This document shows positions 43,524 through 51,191 of a stretch of DNA of 64,000 nt, one piece after another (within the stretch, counting starts at the first letter, position 1; each line of letters starts with the position of its first letter). The translations under genes were made by a program, and so were the position numbers. This stretch comes from Skermanella aerolata KACC 11604 (GTDB lineage Bacteria > Pseudomonadota > Alphaproteobacteria > Azospirillales > Azospirillaceae). The notes under the pieces are model-generated. The model made no database searches and was not told where the DNA came from. It saw nothing but the letters and a program-made list of their open reading frames with translations. The stretch covers positions 62,001 to 126,000 of the forward strand of contig NZ_AVFK01000014.1 in NCBI RefSeq assembly GCF_000936425.1, given 5' to 3'.

Positions 43524-44357
43524 ATGACGAAGGTCGCCTTATCCGGAGCCGGCGGCAATATCGGGCGCGTGCTGCGTCCGCAACTGCTGGAACGCGGCGT
43601 CGATCTGAGGTCCGCCGGCGGCTCCAGGCCGCTTGAGCCGCTTGTCGAGGGCGAGGACATCTGCCACGGCGACCTGCGCGACCCTGATGTGGTGGACCGG
43701 CTGCTCCAGGGCGTCGACGTGCTGATCCATCTGGCCGGCACCAGCGTCGAACGCCCGCTTCCCGAAATCATTGACAACAACCTGCGCGCCCTTCACGAAG
43801 TCTACGAGGGCGCTCGCCGTCACGGCGTCAAGCGCATCCTGTTCGCCAGTTCCAACCACGCCATCGGCATGCATACGGTGGACGAGACGCTGGGGCTCGA
43901 CTGCGAGTTCCGGCCGGACGGCTTCTACGGCCTCAGCAAGGTCTGGGGTGAGGCGATGGCCCGGATGTACTGGGACAAGCACGGGATCGAGGGCATCAGC
44001 GTCCGGATCGGCTCCTACCAGGAGCGCCCCATGGAATTCCGCCACCTCAGCACCTGGCTAGGGCACGACGATTTCCTGCACATGATCATGCAGGTAATCA
44101 CGGTACCTTCAGTCGGCTACCTGACGGTCTGGGGCGTCTCCGCCAATACCCGCAGCTACTGGGACAATACCGGCGCCGAGCGGCTGGGCTACGAGCCTAC
44201 CCAGAACGCGGAGGACTTCGCCGCCGAGATCCTCAAGCAGCCCAACCCGCTCGATCCGATCGCCCAGCGCCACCACGGCGGCAGCTTCGTCACCATGGAC
44301 TACACGCCGCAGGACGAGCGGCCGGGGCCGCTGACGCCCGACGATACAACCGGCTGA
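43524..44357 (+). CDS. udh: NAD-dependent uronate dehydrogenase
   Basis: A 277-residue short-chain extended dehydrogenase that oxidises glucuronate or galacturonate to the aldaro-lactone. Nucleotide-binding GAGGNIGRVLRP, the FASSNHAIG strand and the catalytic YGLSKVWGE (Tyr, Lys) match the Agrobacterium Udh family, as do RIGSYQERP, LSTWLGHDDF and VWGVSANTRSYWDN. ATG 43524, with ggatggggg upstream, is preferred to a start 48 bases earlier. It is the first gene of udh-gntR-glycerate kinase-epimerase. Confidence 0.92.
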   Translation: MTKVALSGAGGNIGRVLRPQLLERGVDLRSAGGSRPLEPLVEGEDICHGDLRDPDVVDRLLQGVDVLIHLAGTSVERPLPEIIDNNLRALHEVYEGARRHGVKRILFASSNHAIGMHTVDETLGLDCEFRPDGFYGLSKVWGEAMARMYWDKHGIEGISVRIGSYQERPMEFRHLSTWLGHDDFLHMIMQVITVPSVGYLTVWGVSANTRSYWDNTGAERLGYEPTQNAEDFAAEILKQPNPLDPIAQRHHGGSFVTMDYTPQDERPGPLTPDDTTG

Positions 44358-44372
44358 GACGGCAGGCATCCC

Positions 44373-45113
44373 GTGCCGATCCAGACCGTCGCGTCCCAGC
44401 GGCTCTACCAGCAGGTCGCCGGCCAGCTCGGCGAGTTGATCCGGCAAGGTGAGTTCCTGCCGGGCGACCGGCTGCCGCCGGAACGCGACCTCGCCCGCCA
44501 GCTCGGCGTCAGCCGCCCGACCGTCCGCGAGGCGATGATAGCGCTGGAGATTGCCGGTCTGGTCGATGTCCGGACGGGCTCCGGCGCCTATGTCCGCAAG
44601 GCTCCCTCCAGCGGCGTCATGCCGTTCGCGCCGCCCGACATCGGCCCCAGCCCGTTCGAGCTGGTTGCGGCGCGCCGGCTGATCGAGCCGGAAGTCGCTT
44701 TCACCGCAGCCGGATGCATGCATGCCGGCGTGCTGGCCGGGATCGCCGAGACGCTCGACCTGATGCGGGCCGGCATTGATGCCGGGCAGGGCGTCCAGGC
44801 AGCCGACCGGCTGTTCCACACCCGCATCGCGGCCGCAACCGGCAATACGGTGCTGTCCGCCATCGTGGAGCAGCTTTGGGACAGCACATTCGAGCCGATC
44901 TTCGAAGGCCTGAGCCGGCGTACCGGCCTTCCTGAGAATCAGAGAGCGGCACTGGCCGGACATATCAGGATCTTCGAAGCCCTGGAGCGCGGCGACGCGG
45001 TGGGTGGCAGAGACGCCATGCGCGCCCATCTAGCGGAGGTCGAAACGATCCTGATGGCGGAAGACTGGCCGGCACCCGCATCCGCGCCCCAATCCGCAAC
45101 CGGCACGGATTGA
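44373..45113 (+). CDS. GntR/FadR-family regulator of the uronate operon
   Basis: A 246-residue regulator. The winged helix is clear: FLPGDRLPPERDLARQLGVS, RPTVREAMIALEIAGLVDV, RTGSGAYV. The C-terminal FCD domain carries His residues for a metal site. GTG start, 15 bases after udh. By position it probably senses a uronate or aldarate intermediate and controls this operon; the ligand is inferred. No clear operator was identified. Confidence 0.9.
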   Translation: MPIQTVASQRLYQQVAGQLGELIRQGEFLPGDRLPPERDLARQLGVSRPTVREAMIALEIAGLVDVRTGSGAYVRKAPSSGVMPFAPPDIGPSPFELVAARRLIEPEVAFTAAGCMHAGVLAGIAETLDLMRAGIDAGQGVQAADRLFHTRIAAATGNTVLSAIVEQLWDSTFEPIFEGLSRRTGLPENQRAALAGHIRIFEALERGDAVGGRDAMRAHLAEVETILMAEDWPAPASAPQSATGTD

Positions 45114-45170
45114 CCGCGATGCCCAAAAAGCCCGAACGGGCATATCTTCAAAGGGAAAGGAAAATTCATC

Positions 45171-46448
45171 ATGGCGACACAGCAGCGTGACCTGCTGAGG
45201 GCGATGTTCGATGCGGCCGTCGATGCGGCGCTGCCCGACAAGGTCGTGCCCAAGCACCTGCCGCCGCCGCCCAAGGGCCGCACCATCGTCCTCGGTGCCG
45301 GCAAGGCGTCCGCCGCGATGGCGAAGGCGGTCGAGGACCACTGGCCCGGCCCGATCGAGGGGCTGGTCATCACCCGATACGGCCATGCCGTGCCCTGCCG
45401 CCACATCGAGATCGTCGAGGCCTCCCATCCCGTTCCGGATGCCGCAGGCCACGCAGCGGCCCAGCGAATCCTGGAACTGGCCGAGAGCGCCGGGCCGGAC
45501 GATCTGGTGCTGTGCCTGATCTCCGGCGGCGGTTCCGCCCTGCTGGCGCTGCCGGCTCCCGGCTTGACGCTGGAGGACAAGCAGGCGGTCAACAAGGCTC
45601 TGCTGGCCTCGGGTGCCGATATCGGCCAGATGAACGCGGTGCGGAAGCACCTGTCCGCGATCAAGGGCGGACGGCTCGCCGCGGCGGCGCATCCCGCGAA
45701 GGTCGTCAGCCTGCTGATCTCCGACGTGCCGAACGACGATCCCTCGGTCATCGCCTCCGGCCCGACGGTCCCTGATCCCTCGACCTTCGAGGACGCCCGC
45801 GCCGTGCTGAAGCGCTACGGCATCAAGCCCTCGCCAGCCGTCCAGCAGCACTTGGAACGCGCCGAAGAAGAGTCGCCGAAGCCCGGCGACCCCCGTCTGG
45901 CCGACGTGACCAACGTGATGATCGCGACACCGCAGTTCTCGCTGGAAGCCGCCGCCGAAGTCGCGCGCAAGGCCGGCGTGACCCCGCTCCTGCTCGGCGA
46001 CAGCTTGGAGGGCGAGGCCTACGAGGTCGGCAAGATCATGGCCGGCATCGCGGCATCCGCCGCCACGCACGGCCACCCGCTGCCCGCTCCCTGCGTGCTG
46101 CTGTCGGGCGGCGAGACGACGGTCACCGTGCGCGGCAAGGGCCGGGGCGGACGCAACGTCGAGTTCCTGCTGGCGACCGCCGTGGCGCTCAACGGCCGTT
46201 CCGGCATCTGGGGCATCGCGGGAGACACCGATGGGATCGACGGTGCCGAGGAAGTCGCCGGAGCGATCATCACCCCGGATACCATCGCGCGGGCCGCCGC
46301 CAAGGGCATCAGCGCCAAAGAAAGCCTTGCCGACAACGACGGCCACAGCTTCTTCGAGGCGCTGGGCGACCAAGTCGTCACCGGGCCGACGCTGACCAAC
46401 GTCAACGACTTCCGGGCGATCCTGATCGAAGACCCGGCGAAGGGATAA
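45171..46448 (+). CDS. ttuD: Glycerate 2-kinase (TtuD/MOFRL family)
   Basis: A 425-residue protein with the glycerate kinase N-terminal domain (VLGAGKASAAMAKAVE, LCLISGGGSALLALPAPG, SDVPNDDPSVIASGPTVPD) and a C-terminal MOFRL domain (LLSGGETTVTVRGKGRGGRN, GIAGDTDGIDG). It phosphorylates D-glycerate to 2-phosphoglycerate. Older annotations call it hydroxypyruvate reductase. It links glucarate/galactarate breakdown to glycolysis, completing the uronate pathway logic. AAGGAAAA precedes the ATG. Confidence 0.92.
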   Translation: MATQQRDLLRAMFDAAVDAALPDKVVPKHLPPPPKGRTIVLGAGKASAAMAKAVEDHWPGPIEGLVITRYGHAVPCRHIEIVEASHPVPDAAGHAAAQRILELAESAGPDDLVLCLISGGGSALLALPAPGLTLEDKQAVNKALLASGADIGQMNAVRKHLSAIKGGRLAAAAHPAKVVSLLISDVPNDDPSVIASGPTVPDPSTFEDARAVLKRYGIKPSPAVQQHLERAEEESPKPGDPRLADVTNVMIATPQFSLEAAAEVARKAGVTPLLLGDSLEGEAYEVGKIMAGIAASAATHGHPLPAPCVLLSGGETTVTVRGKGRGGRNVEFLLATAVALNGRSGIWGIAGDTDGIDGAEEVAGAIITPDTIARAAAKGISAKESLADNDGHSFFEALGDQVVTGPTLTNVNDFRAILIEDPAKG

Positions 46449-46458
46449 GGCCGCGACC

Positions 46459-47523
46459 ATGCCCGCCAGCAGCATCGACAAGCAGCCGTTCGGCACCCTG
46501 GCCGACGGCTCCGCCGTGGACCGCTACCGCCTGACCGGAGACGGCGGGATCGAGGTGGAGATCATCCCGCTCGGCGGGATCGTCACCGCCCTGCGGGTGC
46601 CGGACTGCGATGGGAAATTCGCCAACGTCGTCCTCGGCCTGCCCCGGCTGGAGGACTACGCGGTCCCGGGCCGCTACTTCGGCGCCATCATCGGGCGCTA
46701 CGCCAACCGGATCGCGGGTGGCCGGTTCGAGCTGGACGGAACGGAAGTCAGGCTTGCGGCCAACAACGGGCCGAACGCGCTGCACGGCGGGCCGGGCGGC
46801 TTCAACCAGCGGCTCTGGCGGGTGGACTCCGCCGGCGACGGCCGGCTGGTCCTGGCCTACCGCAGTCCCGACGGCGAGGAAGGCTATCCCGGAACGCTGG
46901 ACGTGACGGTGACCTACTCGCTGACGCCGGACAACGGCTTGCACATCGACTACCGGGCGGAGACGGACCGGACGACGGTGGTCAACCTGACCAACCACAG
47001 CTTCTTCAATCTGGCCGGCGAGGGATCGGGCAGCATCGAGGGGCACGAACTGATGCTGAACGCGTCGCGCTACACGCCGGTCGATCGGACATCGATCCCC
47101 ACCGGAGAGATCGCCCCCGTCGCGGGGACCCCGTTCGACTTCACCACACCAACCCGGATCGGCGAGAGGCTTCGGGCCGGCCACCCCCAGCTCGTCACGA
47201 CGCGCGGCTACGACCACAACTTCGTGATCGATCACCAGGGCGGAGACCAGCCGGTGCTGGCGGCAAGGGTGGTCGATCCGGTGTCGGGCCGCATCATGGA
47301 GGTGCTGACGACGGAGCCGGGCGTGCAGGTCTACACCGGCAACTATCTGGACGGCACGCTGGTCGGCTCGGGCGGCGGGACCTACCGGCAGGGTGACGCG
47401 CTGTGCCTGGAAACCCAGCACTTCCCCGACTCTCCCAATCGGCCGGAATTTCCCTCGACCCGGCTGAACCCCGGCGAGGTCTTCCGCTCGACCACGATCT
47501 ACCGGTTCCCGAAGCCGGTCTGA
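46459..47523 (+). CDS. galM: Aldose 1-epimerase
   Basis: A 354-residue galactose mutarotase-like beta-sandwich. Active-site patterns are visible: RYANRIAGGRFELDG, NNGPNALHGGPGGFNQRLW (His), NLTNHSFFNLAG (His), RGYDHNFVID and the late ETQHFPDSPN with catalytic Glu region. Interconverts sugar anomers; in this operon it may supply the uronate or lactone-competent anomer to Udh. It starts ten bases after the kinase gene and is the last operon gene. Confidence 0.93.
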   Translation: MPASSIDKQPFGTLADGSAVDRYRLTGDGGIEVEIIPLGGIVTALRVPDCDGKFANVVLGLPRLEDYAVPGRYFGAIIGRYANRIAGGRFELDGTEVRLAANNGPNALHGGPGGFNQRLWRVDSAGDGRLVLAYRSPDGEEGYPGTLDVTVTYSLTPDNGLHIDYRAETDRTTVVNLTNHSFFNLAGEGSGSIEGHELMLNASRYTPVDRTSIPTGEIAPVAGTPFDFTTPTRIGERLRAGHPQLVTTRGYDHNFVIDHQGGDQPVLAARVVDPVSGRIMEVLTTEPGVQVYTGNYLDGTLVGSGGGTYRQGDALCLETQHFPDSPNRPEFPSTRLNPGEVFRSTTIYRFPKPV

Positions 47524-47527
47524 TCCG

Positions 47528-48379
47528 TCACGCCCAAACATGGTCGGCGAAGGTCCCCGGCGGCAGGCCCACGGCGTCGACGTCCAGCGTGTGGATCACG
47601 GTGCCGTCGGCGGTCCTGCTGGTGAAGATGGTATGGCCGTTCTTCTCGACCGCCGTCGTCTTCAGGTCGATGCCATGGGCGCCGGTGAAATAGGCCTTCA
47701 TGATCCGGTCGCCCTCGGCGGCGTTGAAGCCGACGATCTTGTCGTTGCCCAGCTTCGTCGCAGGGTCGTTCCAGGGCATGTAGAAGACATCCGCCCCGCC
47801 GCCGCCCTTGAAGGTCTCGCTGCCGGAGCCGCCCTGGAACAGGTCGGCGTAATTGCCGCCCGTCACCGTTGCGTTGTCCTTGCCGCCGTAGAAGTCCAGG
47901 CGGGTGCTGGACGACACCGTGAACGCCTCGATCCCGGTAAAGGAGCCGGCGCCCTCGAACACTGTGGGAGCGCGGTTGTTGTCCTGGAAATAAAGGAAGC
48001 CGCCGGGTCCATAGTCGTCGAGATCGATAGCGATGCGAGCCGGCGCGGTATCGAGCGAGTCCGAAAACGGGTCGGTCCGGACTTCGGTCTTGCCGGCCAT
48101 GATATGAAGCGTGTCGGTGCCGGTGCCGCCGGAGAACAGCGACGCGGACTCCGACACCAGCCCGTATTCCTCCATCACGAGGGTATCGTTGCCGCTGTCC
48201 CCGTAAAGGTCGTTGGTCCCCTCGCCGCCGGACAGACGGTCGTTGCCGGCACCGCCATGAAGCTGGTCGTACCCGGCGCCGCCTACCAAATGGTCGTCGC
48301 CGCCGTTGCCGTAGAGAACGTCGTTCCCCTTGGTGCCGTAAAGTCTGTCCGCCACCGAACCGCCCCGCAACGTCGCCAT
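47528..48379 (-). CDS. RTX calcium-binding secreted protein
   Basis: A 283-residue protein opening almost at once with five or six RTX nonapeptides (GTKGNDVLYGNGGDDHLVGG and following), then a unique central region, more GG-x-G-x-D units around residues 170-195 and a C-terminal cap. RTX repeats fold on calcium outside the cell and such proteins leave by type I secretion with a C-terminal signal. No transporter genes are nearby. It ends four bases from the convergent galM stop. Specific function unknown. Confidence 0.83.
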   Translation of the reverse strand: MATLRGGSVADRLYGTKGNDVLYGNGGDDHLVGGAGYDQLHGGAGNDRLSGGEGTNDLYGDSGNDTLVMEEYGLVSESASLFSGGTGTDTLHIMAGKTEVRTDPFSDSLDTAPARIAIDLDDYGPGGFLYFQDNNRAPTVFEGAGSFTGIEAFTVSSSTRLDFYGGKDNATVTGGNYADLFQGGSGSETFKGGGGADVFYMPWNDPATKLGNDKIVGFNAAEGDRIMKAYFTGAHGIDLKTTAVEKNGHTIFTSRTADGTVIHTLDVDAVGLPPGTFADHVWA

Positions 48380-48632
48380 CTCGTTCCCCCAGGAAATTTG
48401 GGCGCCCCACGCCCTGCTCGATGTGGTTAATAATACGTTACCGAGAGAAAATTAAGTAACCAAAAAGGCTAAAGATAGGTCAACCGTAGGGAGGATTAGT
48501 GGACAGACGCTCTTATGACCTAAAAAACTTATCTTAGGCAATTGGCGCAACCGGAGCGCTATGCCCGATGTTCCATCTCCTGTGCCTCACCGGAGGCTGC
48601 ATTTACGGTTAAATTGAGAAAAGGAACGGATC

Positions 48633-49118
48633 ATGGGTCTCTTCGACTTCGTGAAGGAAGCGGGCCGCAAGCTTGGCATCGGCAGCGATGCGCCGACGCC
48701 GGACGAACTGCGGGCCGAAGTGACCAAGCTTGGTCTGGACGCCAAGGATCTGGCGCTCGATGTGCAGGGAGACACCGTCACGGTCTCGGGCAGTGCTCCC
48801 AGCCAGGAACTGCGCGAAAAGATCGTGCTCGCGGTAGGCAACGTCCATGGCGTCGCCAAGGTCGAGGACAAGTTGACGGTCGCGGCGCTCGACGGCTCGA
48901 CCCAGGGCGCTGACGCGTCGGCAAGCGGGGCGTCAGTTCCGGCACAGGGCCAAGCCCAGGCAAAATTCTATACGGTCAAGTCGGGCGATACGCTGTCGAA
49001 GATCTCCAAGGAGTTCTACGGCGACGCGAACCGCTACAATGGGATCTTCGAAGCCAATCGCCCCATGCTGGAGCACCCGGACAAGATCTATCCGGGTCAG
49101 GTCCTGCGCATTCCCTGA
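48633..49118 (+). CDS. kbp: Kbp/YgaU homologue (BON plus LysM)
   Basis: A 161-residue protein matching E. coli Kbp end to end: the MGLFDFVKEAGRKL start, a BON domain (about residues 25-90; VSGSAPSQELREKIVLAVGN), a Gln/Ala linker and a C-terminal LysM domain (YTVKSGDTLSKISKEFYGD, NKPML-like NRPMLEHPDKIYPGQ). Kbp is a cytoplasmic potassium-binding protein induced by osmotic stress. AAGGAAC lies before the ATG. Confidence 0.93.
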   Translation: MGLFDFVKEAGRKLGIGSDAPTPDELRAEVTKLGLDAKDLALDVQGDTVTVSGSAPSQELREKIVLAVGNVHGVAKVEDKLTVAALDGSTQGADASASGASVPAQGQAQAKFYTVKSGDTLSKISKEFYGDANRYNGIFEANRPMLEHPDKIYPGQVLRIP

Positions 49119-49157
49119 TCAGGAAACGACAAGGAAACATTCAGGTCCAAACGGGAT

Positions 49158-49177
49158 GCGCCGGTAAAAGCCGGCGC
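49158..49177. terminator. Hairpin between convergent kbp and MepK-like gene
   Basis: A 7-bp stem gcgccgg / ccggcgc around taaaag, 40 bases after the kbp stop and 9 bases from the opposing stop. Little T-tract, so only a likely bidirectional terminator. Confidence 0.6.
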
Positions 49178-49185
49178 GTCTCGGA

Positions 49186-49752
49186 TCAGCGACCGTTCCA
49201 CTGGCGGACGTCGCCGGTATCGACGTGGATGAAGCCCTTGTTCGGGTAATAGCCGACACCGCCCTGCCCGAGCGCCAAAGCAGCTTTCCGCATGTTGCGC
49301 AGGCTGACGCCCGGCAGCGTGATATCGACCGCCTGTCCGACCATGTGGTAGCTGTGCGACGCCGTTCGGACGCCATGACGGCGAAGCGCGGCGTTGGTTT
49401 CAGGGGTTCGGTAGCCGGAAAGGATCTCGAACGGCTTGGCCGCGTCGACGTTGTTTCCGACATTGTAGAGCAGGTCCAGCAGCCCGGGATCGATGGTCTT
49501 GGTCTCGTCGGTACGCCAGTCGCGCATCAGCCAGTTTACGCGGTCCAGGGCATCGACCACGTAGAAACCGTCCTGGAAGTAGGTTTCCTTGAAAAACTCG
49601 CCGGTCTGGCGATGGTACAGATGAAGCGTCCGGTCCTTGAGGGGTGCAACAGCGGCCGCCGCCGGTTTGATCGTTGCCAGAACAGCAGCGGAAATTCCGC
49701 CCACGATCAGCGACCGCCGTGATACCGCCCCCGTTTTACCGCTAAAATGCAT
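49186..49752 (-). CDS. MepK/YcbK-like peptidase (DUF882), Tat-exported
   Basis: A 188-residue M15-type peptidoglycan peptidase-like protein. A Tat signal SRRSLIVGGISAAVL lies at the N-terminus. The domain contains ILSGYRTPETN, SYHMVGQAVDI with the His/Asp metal ligands, and FIHVDTG with the last His. E. coli MepK cleaves peptidoglycan cross-links. ATG 49752 is chosen so the Tat signal sits properly; a longer reading adds an unlikely 37-residue extension. Confidence 0.88.
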   Translation of the reverse strand: MHFSGKTGAVSRRSLIVGGISAAVLATIKPAAAAVAPLKDRTLHLYHRQTGEFFKETYFQDGFYVVDALDRVNWLMRDWRTDETKTIDPGLLDLLYNVGNNVDAAKPFEILSGYRTPETNAALRRHGVRTASHSYHMVGQAVDITLPGVSLRNMRKAALALGQGGVGYYPNKGFIHVDTGDVRQWNGR

Positions 49753-50094
49753 AAAACCAGCCCCAATATGGTTAATTTCGACATGCGAGGAATGCCCATG
49801 ACTGGATTTTGTTTCCTGGTCAATGCAAATAATTAACTTTTTCTTAACCATTTTTGTGACCAAGAGTGTACTGTGCTGTGTGGCGGTGCAGCATCTGTGA
49901 ATTTTCCTATTGGATTTTTTGAGAATGCTGAAAATGCGGGTGGTGAACCAGCCTGAATAGTGACGCTCATCGTTACGAAAAACCGAGAGTTATAGGCAAC
50001 TCGGTTTGTTGAAACATCTGGAAATACGTTTGGCAGGCCAAAGGCCACTCTTTCGCCATCGGCTTCTGGCCTAAAGAAAGAGGAAAATAAACCT

Positions 50095-51189
50095 ATGAAA
50101 ATTGCACAGATTGCGCCGCTTTCAGAAAGCGTACCGCCGCGTCTCTATGGCGGAACCGAACGTATCGTCTCCTACCTGACCGAGGAACTGGTGCGCCAGG
50201 GCCACGACGTCACACTTTTCGCCAGTGCCGATTCGTTAACGTCTGCGACGCTGGTGCCCGGCCGTTTCCGCGCCACCCGGCTCGACCCGGCTTGCCCGGA
50301 TCCTACGGCCAGCACCATGCTGATGCTCGACCGCGTCCGCCGCATGGCGGATGACTTCGACATCCTCCATTTTCATATGGATTGCGTGCAGTTTCCCCTG
50401 TTTCGTCATCTCGCCGACCGCACCCTGACGACGCTGCATGGCCGGCTGGATCTCCCGGACCTTTATCCGTTCTACCACGAGTTCGACGACATGCCGGTCG
50501 TCTCGATCTCCAACAGCCAGCGCCGTCCGGTGCCGGACGCGAACTGGGCCGGCACCATCTATCACGGTGTCCCGGCGGCACTTTACCGGCCCTCGACCGA
50601 ACCCGGCGACTATCTGGCCTTCCTGGGACGGATATCGCCCGAGAAGCAACCGGACGAGGCCATCCGGATCGCCCTGCGGGCGGGCTTGCCGCTGAAACTG
50701 GCCGCCAAGGTGGACCGGGCCGATGCCGACTACTTCCACGACCGTATCCGGCCGCTGCTGGACCATCCGCTGATCGATCTGATCGGCGAGATCGGGGACA
50801 AGGACAAGAGCGGCTTCCTGGGCGGCGCCAAGGCGCTGCTGTTCCCGATCAACTGGCCGGAACCCTTCGGCATGGTGATGATCGAAGCGATGGCCGCCGG
50901 GACCCCGGTGATCGCCTATCGTTGCGGGTCGGTCGAAGAAGTGGTTGAACACGGGATCACAGGGTTTATCGTGGATAGCCAGGACGAAGCCGTGGCCGCT
51001 GTCGGACGCATCGGCGAACTGGACCGCCGCAAGATCCGCGCCCGGTTCATGGAGCGTTTTTCAGCCGAGCGCATGGCGCTTGACTATGTCGATCTCTATC
51101 GCAAGGCCGCCGAGGGAAGATTGCACGCCCTGCCGGCCATTCCGGACCGGTCGGGCTGGAGCAACGGGGCGGCCGGAAAGGCTACCTGA
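50095..51189 (+). CDS. GT4-family glycosyltransferase
   Basis: A 364-residue GT-B enzyme. The N-terminal domain begins MKIAQIAPLSESVPPRLYGG with the donor/acceptor loop GGTERIVSYL, and the C-terminal domain has LAFLGRISPEKQPDEAI and the nucleotide-sugar site PFGMVMIEAMAAGTPVIAY. Acceptor unknown. It is two bases upstream of the debranching-type glycosidase; this pair recurs in alphaproteobacteria and is probably involved in storage or trehalose/glycan metabolism. GAGGAAA precedes the ATG. Confidence 0.9.
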   Translation: MKIAQIAPLSESVPPRLYGGTERIVSYLTEELVRQGHDVTLFASADSLTSATLVPGRFRATRLDPACPDPTASTMLMLDRVRRMADDFDILHFHMDCVQFPLFRHLADRTLTTLHGRLDLPDLYPFYHEFDDMPVVSISNSQRRPVPDANWAGTIYHGVPAALYRPSTEPGDYLAFLGRISPEKQPDEAIRIALRAGLPLKLAAKVDRADADYFHDRIRPLLDHPLIDLIGEIGDKDKSGFLGGAKALLFPINWPEPFGMVMIEAMAAGTPVIAYRCGSVEEVVEHGITGFIVDSQDEAVAAVGRIGELDRRKIRARFMERFSAERMALDYVDLYRKAAEGRLHALPAIPDRSGWSNGAAGKAT

Positions 51190-51191
51190 TC

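Noticed and set aside
45171-46448. Hydroxypyruvate reductase
   Set aside because: The MOFRL/glycerate kinase domains fit glycerate 2-kinase; the old name is a historical misannotation.
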